64,000 nucleotides of DNA, taken from the NCBI GenBank assembly GCA_902779305.1, contig CACZBD010000010.1:62001-126000 (forward strand), read 5' to 3'. This DNA comes from an uncultured Lachnospiraceae bacterium (GTDB taxonomy: Bacteria > Bacillota > Clostridia > Lachnospirales > Lachnospiraceae). Both the position numbers and the translations under genes were made by a program. A model generated the notes under the pieces. The model saw nothing but the letters and a program-made list of their open reading frames with translations. It did not search any database and was not told where the DNA came from. Shown here in pieces: positions 43,411 to 51,524 of this stretch (position 1 is its first letter; every line of letters starts with the position of its first letter).

Positions 43411-45315
43411 ATGTTTAGTATTACACATTATATAGGCATCTTTTTCGCATGGATGCTGAAGACATGTTATTTTTTTGTGGGAAACTTTGGTTGGGCAATC
43501 TGGTTATTTACTTTTTTGACCAAGATTGTCATGTTACCGGTTTCCGTTATTGTGCAGTTGAATTCAATAAAGATCGTAAAACTGTATCCGGAAATGAACC
43601 GGTACCGTGCGAAATATTACGGAGACAGGGATATGATCTCCGAAGCACAGTATAAACTGTATAAACAAGCGAAATATCATCCGATTCTTGATCTGATCCC
43701 CATTTTTTTACAATTGGTCTTGCTGTTGGGTGTTGTAGAGGGCATCCGAAGCCTTATGGGGGACGGCTATGCAATGACATGGTTCGGACTGAATCTGGCA
43801 GAAGTTCCCATCAAAACCGGCGGCCCCATACTGCTGATCCCGTTCTTAGCAGCGCTTTCGGCTTTGATTATGTGTGCGACCCAGAACATGTCAAATGTCC
43901 TTCAGGCAGAGCAGAACAGGGTAAATAAGATCGTGACCCTTTCGGTTTCTGTTCTTCTCTCGTTATATTTGGGATTTTTTGTCCCTGCGGGGATTGGTTT
44001 GTACTGGATCGCGAGCAATCTTTTCTCTGTTGCACTCATGTATATTCTGAATTTCTTTATCAATCCGCGCAAACACATCGACTATGATGCATTGAAAGAG
44101 AGTAAGGCGGCATTGGAGAAATTGAAAGAAGAGGACAAACAGAAGAAAAAATCAAGAAGCAGAGAAGAACTTGCAAAGGAGAAAGAAGATTACAGACGCT
44201 TTGTGAAAGCCGGCACAAAACAGATTGTTTTTTATTCCGAGAAGAACGGGTTTTATAAATATTTCAAGGATATCATTGAATATATCATAAGGCGTACGGA
44301 TATCGTTATCCACTATGTTACCAGCGACATGAATGATGAGGTCTTCGGGCTGGAGTCCGATCAGTTTCATGTATATTACTGCGATGGGAACAAACTGGTG
44401 GTTCTTATGATGAAACTCGATGCGGATGTTGTGGTCATGACAGTACCGGACCTTCAAAGATATTTTATCAAACGTTCCCTGATCCGTCCGGATGCTGAGT
44501 ATGTATATATTGACCACGGGATCGGAAGTATCAATATGCTCCTTCGCAAACATGCTTTGGATCATTTTGATACTGTTTATGCGACCAATGAAACAAAACT
44601 CCGGGAAATCCGTGCGCAGGAGGAAACTTACGGACTGAAGCAGAAAACGGTGGTGGAGTGCGGGTTCAGTCTGATCGATAATATGATCCAAAACTATGAG
44701 AGGGAGCATGCGGACCAAAGTGATGTTATTTCCGAAGTCCCGAAGATCCTGATCGCACCATCCTGGCAGGATGATAATATATTGGATCTTTGCATTGATG
44801 AGATATTGGACCGGCTGCTAGGGAACGGATATCATATCATAGTCCGCCCGCATCCGCAGCATGTGAGGCATCACATGGAAGAACTGCGCTCGCTGGAAGC
44901 TAAATATGCAAGCCATAACGATTTTGAATTGCAGATTGACTTTTCCTCAAATAAAACGGTTTATGATGCGGACATCCTTATGACAGACTGGTCAGGAATC
45001 TGCTTTGAGTATTCATTTACTACATTAAAGCCGACATTGTTTATCGATACGCCGATGAAAGTAATGAATCCTGATTATGAAGAAATCGGTGTTATACCGA
45101 TGGATATTGAGATCCGCAACCGGATCGGGATATCCATAGCACCCGATAACCTGTCCGAAATAAACAATGCGGTCGAGAGGCTTCTTCACGAAGATGCCTT
45201 TAGCAGGCAGGAATTGAAGAAGATCCGTGAAAAGTACCTATACAATATCGGAAAGAGTGCAGAGGTTGGCGGAGATTATCTGATCAAGGCAGTCATCAGA
45301 AAAAGCAAGTCATAG
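43411..45315 (+). CDS. YidC/Oxa1 insertase domain fused to TagF-like glycerophosphotransferase (copy 2)
   Basis: A 634-residue protein collinear with the 636-residue fusion at 24824. The YidC-type domain occupies about 1-220: AIWLFTFLTKIVMLPVSV with Lys38 in place of the groove Arg, RAKYYGD, KYHPILDLIPIFLQLVLLLG and PAGIGLYWIASNLFSV. A basic linker (about 225-265) contains KQKKKSRSREELAKEKEDYR. The transferase domain (about 270-625) has His369 in DHGIGSINMLLRK, His481 in RPHPQHVRH and Asp526 in MTDWSGICFEYSF. Downstream genes predict CDP-choline synthesis, so the natural donor may be CDP-choline or another CDP-alcohol rather than CDP-glycerol. Its stop codon lies within a terminator hairpin. 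Confidence 0.9.
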   Translation: MFSITHYIGIFFAWMLKTCYFFVGNFGWAIWLFTFLTKIVMLPVSVIVQLNSIKIVKLYPEMNRYRAKYYGDRDMISEAQYKLYKQAKYHPILDLIPIFLQLVLLLGVVEGIRSLMGDGYAMTWFGLNLAEVPIKTGGPILLIPFLAALSALIMCATQNMSNVLQAEQNRVNKIVTLSVSVLLSLYLGFFVPAGIGLYWIASNLFSVALMYILNFFINPRKHIDYDALKESKAALEKLKEEDKQKKKSRSREELAKEKEDYRRFVKAGTKQIVFYSEKNGFYKYFKDIIEYIIRRTDIVIHYVTSDMNDEVFGLESDQFHVYYCDGNKLVVLMMKLDADVVVMTVPDLQRYFIKRSLIRPDAEYVYIDHGIGSINMLLRKHALDHFDTVYATNETKLREIRAQEETYGLKQKTVVECGFSLIDNMIQNYEREHADQSDVISEVPKILIAPSWQDDNILDLCIDEILDRLLGNGYHIIVRPHPQHVRHHMEELRSLEAKYASHNDFELQIDFSSNKTVYDADILMTDWSGICFEYSFTTLKPTLFIDTPMKVMNPDYEEIGVIPMDIEIRNRIGISIAPDNLSEINNAVERLLHEDAFSRQELKKIREKYLYNIGKSAEVGGDYLIKAVIRKSKS

Positions 45316-45328
45316 TACTTGCTTTTTT
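45300..45328 (+). terminator. Intrinsic terminator overlapping the end of fusion copy 2
   Basis: AAAAAGCAAGT (45300-45310) and ACTTGCTTTTT (45317-45327) pair perfectly around a six-base loop that contains the TAG stop codon. The right arm supplies its own T-run. It ends the operon beginning upstream with the sulfatase-fold gene. Confidence 0.85.
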
Positions 45329-45347
45329 ATATTGATAGGCATATAAT
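45319..45347 (+). promoter_or_regulatory. Promoter for the choline locus
   Basis: TATAAT at 45342-45347 lies 17 bases after TTGCTT at 45319-45324. The -35 is weak (TTG matched) and overlaps the terminator stem. Transcription would start near 45354, so the in-frame GTG there would be leaderless, and ATG 45408 is favoured as the start. Confidence 0.55.
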
Positions 45348-45407
45348 GCTCTTGTGTTCACGAAAAACAGTTTTTGCAATTTCGTGAAAATCATCCAGAG
45401 CTATCCT

Positions 45408-47159
45408 ATGAACAGACAAGAAGAAGATATTCTTACAACGATATATTCGAATCCATTTTCAGGGCAGCGTGTGCTCTCGGAACAGAGCGGACATTCGCTG
45501 GGGGTAGTTAACAAATCTCTCAGATCCCTTACAGAAGAGGGTTATTTGGATGAGAAGATGCAGCCGACACCAAAAGCGCTGCACGAGATCAAACTGAAAT
45601 CCCCTCGAAATGCCATTATTCTGGCTGCAGGATTCGGCATGCGTATGGTGCCGATCAATATGGAAACGCCAAAAGCGTTATTGGAAGTCCATGGGGAAGT
45701 ATTGATCGAGAGGATCATTCGTCAACTTTGGGAAGCCGGGATCCGTGATATTACAGTTGTAGTCGGATTCATGAAAGAACAATTTGAATATCTGATCGAT
45801 GAATTCGGGGTAAACCTTCTTGTCAATATGGATTATTCCGCAAAGAATAATCTTCACACACTTGCTTTGGCCGCTGCAAAACTATCCAATTCATATATCA
45901 TTCCCTGCGATCTTTGGTGCGAGATCAATCCTTTCAGAAAACATGAGCTGTATTCCTGGTATATGGTGAATGATCTGGTGGATGACGACAGTTCGGTAAG
46001 GGTTAATCGCCGTATGGAACTGGTATACACTCCGAAATCACTAGGCGGGAATACGATGATAGGGATTGCCTATCTTACAGAGGAACAAAGTAAGGTTGTC
46101 AGGGACAAACTTGTACGGATGGACGAAAACGCCTTGTATCGAAATGCTTTTTGGGAAGAGACGCTTTTCGAAGAAGGGCGTATGATCGTACAAGCCCGTG
46201 TGGTGCACGCCTATGAGGTGGAAGAGATCAATACCTACGAGCAGTTACGTGAAATTGATGAAAAATCCAATCATTTACAGTCTAATGCGATCAAAACAAT
46301 CGCGAAAACCCTGAGAGTACAAGAACAGGAGATCACGGATATTCGGGTCCTGAAGAAGGGAATGACCAATCGTTCTTTCCTGTTCAGTTGCGACCATGAT
46401 TCATATATCATGCGCATTCCCGGCGAAGGGACGGAGAAACTGATCAACCGGGAACAGGAAGCGGCCGTATATCGCGTGATCAAAGACCGGAAGATCAGCG
46501 ATGAGATCATTATGATCGATCCGAGAACAGGATATAAGATCACAAAATATTGGGAAAATGCAAGGGTATGTGATACCAATTCATTGGATGATCTTCGTAT
46601 ATGTATGGAGAAACTGCGACAGCTGCATCGATTAAAGCTGGAAGTTTCGCATGAATTTCATATTTTTGATATGATCGATTTCTATGAAGGATTATGGCCT
46701 GATGGAAGGTCGATATATAAGGATTATGTTCAGGTCAAGAAAAATGTGTTCTCGCTGAAGCCTTTTATTGAAAAAAATATTTCATGCAGATGCCTGACTC
46801 ACATTGATGCGGTGCCGGATAATTTTCTGATCCTTCCCGATCATGAAGTAAGACTGATCGATTGGGAATATGCGGCAATGCAGGATCCTCATGTCGATCT
46901 TGCGATGTTCTGTATCTATTCCATGTATGAGAAAGAACAGATTGACCGATTGATAGATATTTATTTTGAAAACAAGTGTCCGGAAATGGTCAGACTCAAG
47001 ATCTATTGCTATATTTCCGCCTGTGGATTGCTTTGGAGTAATTGGTGTGAATACAAGAGAAGTCTCGGCGTGGAATTTGGCGAGTATTCCCTGCGGCAAT
47101 ATCATTATGCCAAGGAGTATTATTCGCTTGTTTCCGACAAAATAGGAGCAAAACAGTGA
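45408..47159 (+). CDS. Trifunctional fusion: winged-HTH, LicC-like cytidylyltransferase, LicA-like choline kinase
   Basis: A 583-residue protein from ATG 45408. Residues about 1-58 form a winged helix (EDILTTIYSNPFSGQRVLSE, LGVVNKSLRSLTEEGYL). About 63-290 is a nucleotidyltransferase (IILAAGFGMRMVPIN, TPKALLEVHGE) like LicC, CTP:phosphocholine cytidylyltransferase. About 300-583 is a choline-kinase/APH domain: GMTNRSFLFSC, IMRIPG, then His465-Asp467-Asn472 in THIDAVPDNF and LIDWEYAAMQDP. Together the enzymes could turn choline into CDP-choline. The HTH is odd in a biosynthetic enzyme and may regulate the locus. The next gene overlaps its stop by one base. Confidence 0.87.
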   Translation: MNRQEEDILTTIYSNPFSGQRVLSEQSGHSLGVVNKSLRSLTEEGYLDEKMQPTPKALHEIKLKSPRNAIILAAGFGMRMVPINMETPKALLEVHGEVLIERIIRQLWEAGIRDITVVVGFMKEQFEYLIDEFGVNLLVNMDYSAKNNLHTLALAAAKLSNSYIIPCDLWCEINPFRKHELYSWYMVNDLVDDDSSVRVNRRMELVYTPKSLGGNTMIGIAYLTEEQSKVVRDKLVRMDENALYRNAFWEETLFEEGRMIVQARVVHAYEVEEINTYEQLREIDEKSNHLQSNAIKTIAKTLRVQEQEITDIRVLKKGMTNRSFLFSCDHDSYIMRIPGEGTEKLINREQEAAVYRVIKDRKISDEIIMIDPRTGYKITKYWENARVCDTNSLDDLRICMEKLRQLHRLKLEVSHEFHIFDMIDFYEGLWPDGRSIYKDYVQVKKNVFSLKPFIEKNISCRCLTHIDAVPDNFLILPDHEVRLIDWEYAAMQDPHVDLAMFCIYSMYEKEQIDRLIDIYFENKCPEMVRLKIYCYISACGLLWSNWCEYKRSLGVEFGEYSLRQYHYAKEYYSLVSDKIGAKQ

Positions 47160-47872
47160 TGCATACAGTCAAAAGAGCCATTATTGTGGCAGCAGGCATC
47201 GGGAAACGCCTGCGCCCGGTTACGCTGGATATTCCAAAGCCGCTGGTGCCGGTCAACGGTATCAGGATGATCGACACCGTTATTTTAGGACTTCATGAAA
47301 ACGGAATTAACGAAATTTATATTGTAGTCGGCTATCTGAAGGAGAAATTTCAATGCCTTACGCGAGAATATAAAGGTATCACATTGATCGAGAATCCGTA
47401 TTATGAGACCTGCAACAATATTTCTTCTCTCTACATGGCGCGTGATCATTTGGAAGAGGCAATGATCCTGGATGGCGACCAGCTGATCCTGAATAAGAGA
47501 ATCCTGTCTCCCTCTTTTGACAAGTCGGGATATAGTGCTGTTTGGACAGAGAATGATACTAAAGAATGGCTGATGAAGGAGGAGAATGGAAAGGTGGTTT
47601 CATGCAGCCGTGCCGGTGGAAAAGATGGCTGGCAATTGTACAGCATTTCCCGATGGACCGGGCTGGACGGAAAGAAATTGAAGGCTTTTTTGGAATACGA
47701 GTTTGAGGAAAAATCAAACCGGCAGATCTACTGGGATGATGTTGTAATGTTTTGTCATTTTGCAGACTTTGATCTGCAGGTCTATCCCATGCAAAAAGAA
47801 GATGTTCTGGAAATAGACAGTTACGGGGAATTATGCAGATTGGACAGCGATTATAAAGCACATAAAGCATAG
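47159..47872 (+). CDS. LicC-like nucleotidyltransferase
   Basis: A 237-residue single-domain nucleotidyltransferase starting MHTVKRAIIVAAGIGKRLRP at 47159, with AGGAGC upstream. A GTG three bases earlier is also in frame. IPKPLVPVNGIRMID follows the signature, NPYYETCNNISSLYMARDHL is the phosphocholine-type substrate region known from LicC (an N-Y-x-x-C-N-N pattern), and MILDGDQLIL holds the metal-binding Asp. It overlaps the stop of the HTH-LicC-LicA fusion by one base and precedes the BCCT transporter by 13 bases. It probably makes CDP-choline or CDP-ethanolamine; having two cytidylyltransferases in a row suggests two different alcohols. Confidence 0.85.
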   Translation: MHTVKRAIIVAAGIGKRLRPVTLDIPKPLVPVNGIRMIDTVILGLHENGINEIYIVVGYLKEKFQCLTREYKGITLIENPYYETCNNISSLYMARDHLEEAMILDGDQLILNKRILSPSFDKSGYSAVWTENDTKEWLMKEENGKVVSCSRAGGKDGWQLYSISRWTGLDGKKLKAFLEYEFEEKSNRQIYWDDVVMFCHFADFDLQVYPMQKEDVLEIDSYGELCRLDSDYKAHKA

Positions 47873-47885
47873 GAGCGGAGAAAAA

Positions 47886-49391
47886 ATGAAAAAAATAAAA
47901 ATTGACTGGACACTTACATTGCTGCCTTTACTTACCATCATATTGTTGGGCATTCTTTTTTTTATCATGCCTGAACAATCCAATGCAATTCTGAGCAGGA
48001 TCAGGTTCTTTTTCGGAGATACATTAGGAACCTATTATCTGATCATCGGATTGGCGGTTTTTCTGATCTCTTTGTTTCTGATCGTTTCCAAATATGGAGA
48101 CATTGTTCTTGGTGATCCGTCGGAAAAGCCTAAATATTCGTTTTTTGCATGGGGAAGCATGATGTTTACATGCGGTCTGGCGGCTGATATTCTGTTTTAT
48201 TCATTTTCTGAATGGGTCATGTATGCCACGAACCCACATGTGACGCAAATGGGGCCTTTTGAAGAATGGGCGCCTGTTTTTCCGGTTTTCCACTGGAGTC
48301 TCATCCCTTGGGCATTTTATCTGGTACTTGCAGTTGCCTTTGGCTTTATGCTTCATGTACGAAAAAGGGACAGGCAGAAGTATTCTGAGGCTTGCCGCCC
48401 TGTTTTGGGCAAATATACGGATGGATGGGGTGGAAGGATCATCGATCTTCTGGCTGTTTTCGCACTGATCGCAGGTACAGCTACGACTTTCAGTGTAGCA
48501 ACGCCGCTTATGTCGAGTATCCTGGTGGAACTGTTCCATATAGAGGTCAACAGAACACTTGTTACCATTATAATTCTGGTCATCACATGTGCCATTTATA
48601 CCTGCTCAGCTCTGCATGGGATCAAAGGAATGAATCTTCTTTCGAAAATCTGTATTTTTATGTTTTTCGGGCTGATCGTTTTTGTTTTCTTCTTCGGTGG
48701 AAAAACTCAATATATTATAGACACGGGCGTGGAGTCCCTTGGTAGGATGATCCAGAATTTTGTTGGACTTTCCACCTATACCGACCCCATGCGCACGAAT
48801 AATTTTCCGCAGGATTGGACGATCTACTATTGGGCATACTGGATGGTATGGTGTGTGGCTGCGCCATTCTTCATCGGCAATATTTCGCAGGGCCGGACGA
48901 TTCGCCAGACAGTGATCGGTGGGTATGTGTTCGGTGTGGGATCCACCATTGTAAGCTTTATTGTGTTGGGTAATTATTCTTTGGGACAGCAGATTTCCGG
49001 TGCTGCCGATTACATTTCGGAATATGCAGAAACCGGTGATCTATATGCCATGATCATTCATATCGTCAAAACCTTACCGTGTGCTCCGTTTATTCTGGTG
49101 GTAATCCTGCTCACGATGCTTGTATTTTACGCAACGTCCTTTGACTCGATCGCATATACGGCGGCCTGTTACAGTTATCATCAGCTGGGTGAAAATGAGA
49201 GCCCGCACACATGGATCAAACTATTATGGTGTATTTTGCTGATCATACTTCCGGTTGCGCTTGTTTTTTCGGAGAGTTCCATGAATAACCTTCAGTCGGT
49301 AAGCATCGTTGCCGCTTTTCCGATCGGAATCGTTATGATACTGATCATCTGGTCCTTCTTTAAAGATGCTAAAAAATATATAAAAATGTGA
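47886..49391 (+). CDS. BCCT-family (betaine/carnitine/choline) transporter
   Basis: A 501-residue protein with twelve membrane spans typical of BCCT symporters. Hallmarks seen are KYGDIVLGDPSEKPKYSFFA (the conserved GD..PE.S..SW-like block, here SFFAWGSMMFTCGLAADI), WSLIPWAFYLVLAVAFGF, WTIYYWAYWMVWCVAAPFFIG with the aromatic box region, SQGRTIRQTVIGG and FVTSFDS-like YATSFDSIAY. The usual EPxxH part of the SW-xxGxG motif is partly altered. BCCT carriers bring quaternary ammonium compounds into the cell, so this one would supply choline for the adjacent LicA/LicC enzymes. AGGAGCGGAG precedes the start. It is the last gene of the choline operon. Confidence 0.88.
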   Translation: MKKIKIDWTLTLLPLLTIILLGILFFIMPEQSNAILSRIRFFFGDTLGTYYLIIGLAVFLISLFLIVSKYGDIVLGDPSEKPKYSFFAWGSMMFTCGLAADILFYSFSEWVMYATNPHVTQMGPFEEWAPVFPVFHWSLIPWAFYLVLAVAFGFMLHVRKRDRQKYSEACRPVLGKYTDGWGGRIIDLLAVFALIAGTATTFSVATPLMSSILVELFHIEVNRTLVTIIILVITCAIYTCSALHGIKGMNLLSKICIFMFFGLIVFVFFFGGKTQYIIDTGVESLGRMIQNFVGLSTYTDPMRTNNFPQDWTIYYWAYWMVWCVAAPFFIGNISQGRTIRQTVIGGYVFGVGSTIVSFIVLGNYSLGQQISGAADYISEYAETGDLYAMIIHIVKTLPCAPFILVVILLTMLVFYATSFDSIAYTAACYSYHQLGENESPHTWIKLLWCILLIILPVALVFSESSMNNLQSVSIVAAFPIGIVMILIIWSFFKDAKKYIKM

Positions 49392-49397
49392 TATACT
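49389..49397 (+). promoter_or_regulatory. Extended -10 promoter before the NTP/PLP fusion gene
   Basis: TGATATACT at 49389-49397 is an extended -10 (TGN-TATACT) at the stop codon of the BCCT gene. No -35 was found at the standard distance. AAAGGAGGG at 49413-49421 is a strong ribosome binding site for ATG 49428. Confidence 0.45.
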
Positions 49398-49427
49398 GTA
49401 ACATATCATACAAAGGAGGGCTGATGC

Positions 49428-51245
49428 ATGCAGGCAATCATTCTGGCAGCCGGAATGGGAAAGCGCTTAAAGGAGCTGACCGAAAACAATACCAAGTGCA
49501 TGGTCAAAGTCAACGGAAAAACGCTTGTGGAACGCCTTCTTGGCCAGCTTGACAAAAGACATCTGTCGAGGATCGTGATCGTTACCGGTTACAAGGGCAG
49601 GGAACTCATCGACTATATCGATACCCTGCAAGTGAAGACCCCCATCGTATATGTGGACAATCCGATCTATGACAAGACGAACAACATCTATTCGCTGTCT
49701 CTTGCCAAAGAGTTTCTCAGAAATGATGATACCCTTCTTTTTGAATCCGATCTGATCTTTGAAGACAGTGTGATCGATCTTCTGATCGACGATCCGCGGG
49801 AAAATCTCGCTTTGGTGGACAAGTACCAGAGCTGGATGGACGGCACCTGCGTGACGCTTGACGATCATGATGCGATCGAGCAGTTCATTCCCGGAAACAA
49901 GTTTAAATATGCGGACAGAGACCGGTATTACAAAACGGTCAATATCTATAAATTCAGCAGATCTTTTGCCGGGGAATACTACATTCCCTTTATGGAGGCT
50001 TATCTTTCGGCTCTGGGCGAAAACGAGTACTATGAGCAGGTCTTAAGAGTCATCACCATGCTGGATGAACCCGTGATCCGCGGAAAGCGCTTAAACGGGC
50101 AGAAATGGTATGAGATCGACGATATCCAGGATCTGGATATTGCGATGTCGCTGTTTGCCGATGATGAGGAAGAGCGGCTTCATCGGATGCAGGAGCGTTA
50201 CGGCGGCTACTGGCGCTATCCCGGTATGCTGGATTTCTGCTATCTGGTCACACCGTACTATCCGACGAAGCGTCTGAAAGCGGAACTGCGCGCAAGCTTT
50301 GACCAGCTCCTTACCGCTTATCCTTCCGGCATGAAAGTCAATGCATTGCTTGCCGCCAAGTATTTCAACATTCATCAGGAAAATATCGTTGTCGGAAACG
50401 GCGCCGCGGAACTGATCAAAGCGCTTATGGGGCGTTTTTCGGGAAAAACCGGCTTCATCCGTCCGACTTTTGAGGAATATCCGAACAGGTATGCAGAAGA
50501 TCTTGCTATCGTTTATGAACCTGCAGAACCTGATTTTTCCTATACGGTCGATGATCTGACCGCCTTTTATGAAGGAAAAGAGATCAGCAACCTCATCCTG
50601 ATCAATCCGGACAACCCGAGCGGCAGCTACATTTCGCATAAGGACCTGTTAAGGCTCATCGAATGGGCAAAAGCGCATCGGAGCCGTCTGGTCGTTGATG
50701 AGTCGTTTTCGGATTTTGCCGTTGATGAACAGACCACCGTGATCACGCAGGAGATCGTGGATTCTTATTCCGGATTGTATATCGTAAAGAGTATCTCCAA
50801 ATCCCACGGCGTGCCGGGGCTTCGTCTCGGGATCCTGGTGTCTTCCGACACACAGACGATCGCAGAGATGAAGAAGGAAGTATCGATCTGGAACATCAAC
50901 TCCTTTGCGGAATTCTATATGCAGATCGCCGAGAAATACAAGAAGGACTATGCGGCGGGCCTGCAGAAACTGATCGAAACCAGAGAGCGGTTTATTGAGA
51001 AACTGAAGCAGATTTCCGGACTTCGTGTCATTCCGTCCCAGGCAAATTATGTATTGATCGAACTGGTCAACGGAAATTCCGCTTTGGAACTGTCCAAGAG
51101 GCTTCTGATCGATCATCATATCCTGATCAAGGATCTGAGCGCAAAGATCGCAAGCGGACAGTATATCCGGCTGGCTGTTCTTGATGACGAGAGCAATGCG
51201 GTAATAATCGAAGCATTAAGAAGTGAGTTGAAAAGTCGTGGCTGA
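49428..51245 (+). CDS. LicC-like nucleotidyltransferase fused to fold-type I PLP aminotransferase/decarboxylase
   Basis: A 605-residue fusion. Residues about 1-240 form a nucleotidyltransferase (MQAIILAAGMGKRLKEL, NTKCMVKVNGKTLVERLL, NPIYDKTNNIYSLSLA, FESDLIFED). Residues about 258-600 are a class I/II PLP enzyme like HisC or CobD: GNGAAELIKAL, INPDNPSGSYIS, VVDESFSDFA, then Lys458 in SISKSHGVPGLRLGILV and QANYVLIELV. CobD-like enzymes decarboxylate phosphothreonine or phosphoserine, so one protein could make CDP-ethanolamine from phosphoserine. HisC-like transamination is the alternative. Its composition is closer to earlier GC-richer genes (34 G/C of 60 in a sampled line) than to the choline operon just upstream. 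Confidence 0.85.
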   Translation: MQAIILAAGMGKRLKELTENNTKCMVKVNGKTLVERLLGQLDKRHLSRIVIVTGYKGRELIDYIDTLQVKTPIVYVDNPIYDKTNNIYSLSLAKEFLRNDDTLLFESDLIFEDSVIDLLIDDPRENLALVDKYQSWMDGTCVTLDDHDAIEQFIPGNKFKYADRDRYYKTVNIYKFSRSFAGEYYIPFMEAYLSALGENEYYEQVLRVITMLDEPVIRGKRLNGQKWYEIDDIQDLDIAMSLFADDEEERLHRMQERYGGYWRYPGMLDFCYLVTPYYPTKRLKAELRASFDQLLTAYPSGMKVNALLAAKYFNIHQENIVVGNGAAELIKALMGRFSGKTGFIRPTFEEYPNRYAEDLAIVYEPAEPDFSYTVDDLTAFYEGKEISNLILINPDNPSGSYISHKDLLRLIEWAKAHRSRLVVDESFSDFAVDEQTTVITQEIVDSYSGLYIVKSISKSHGVPGLRLGILVSSDTQTIAEMKKEVSIWNINSFAEFYMQIAEKYKKDYAAGLQKLIETRERFIEKLKQISGLRVIPSQANYVLIELVNGNSALELSKRLLIDHHILIKDLSAKIASGQYIRLAVLDDESNAVIIEALRSELKSRG

Positions 51246-51264
51246 TTTTTGAAAACACAAAGCG

Positions 51265-51330
51265 TATAATGAAATCACAAACAAGATGGCCGAAAGCTAG
51301 ATAATACCTAGCCGCCGGCAGTGTTGCACT
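51265..51330 (+). ncRNA. Candidate structured leader or small RNA with its own -10 element
   Basis: TATAAT at 51265-51270 is followed by a run of small hairpins: GCTAG/CTAGC (51296-51312), a GCCGCCGGC segment, and AGTG/CACT (51320-51330). A terminator then begins at 51331. The 95-base layout of promoter, folded region and terminator resembles a riboswitch or small RNA. The protease gene has its own promoter further on, which argues against simple control of that gene. No Rfam family was identified with confidence. Confidence 0.35.
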
Positions 51331-51372
51331 AAAAAAGTAGCGTGGTCCGTTAGGATGGAACGCTACTTTTTT
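51331..51372 (+). terminator. Strong (probably bidirectional) intrinsic terminator
   Basis: AAAAAAGTAGCGT (51331-51343) pairs perfectly with ACGCTACTTTTTT (51360-51372), a 13-base-pair stem with a 16-base loop. The A-run and T-run within the arms make it able to work in both directions. It closes the NTP/PLP fusion transcript and the short RNA candidate. Confidence 0.9.
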
Positions 51373-51433
51373 GTTATCAGTATTAGTCGATATTCGGTCG
51401 ATATATGTTGATAGGATGGATATAACCTATTTA

Positions 51434-51462
51434 TTGAAAGTGTACTATAAATAAAGTATAAT
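51434..51462 (+). promoter_or_regulatory. Sigma-A promoter of the secreted protease gene
   Basis: TTGAAA at 51434-51439 and TATAAT at 51457-51462 are spaced by 17 bases. The gene starts at 51525, leaving a leader of about 55 bases with CGGAG at 51512-51516 as ribosome binding site. Confidence 0.85.
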
Positions 51463-51524
51463 TACATTATGTGGCATATGTGACAATTCTGGCTTGGGTT
51501 TTTAAAAATCTCGGAGAATGATAT

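Noticed and set aside
51331-51372. T-box leader at GATGGAACGC
   Set aside because: The T-box consensus is only partly matched, there is no specifier stem upstream, and the following gene is a protease, not an aminoacyl-tRNA synthetase or amino acid gene.
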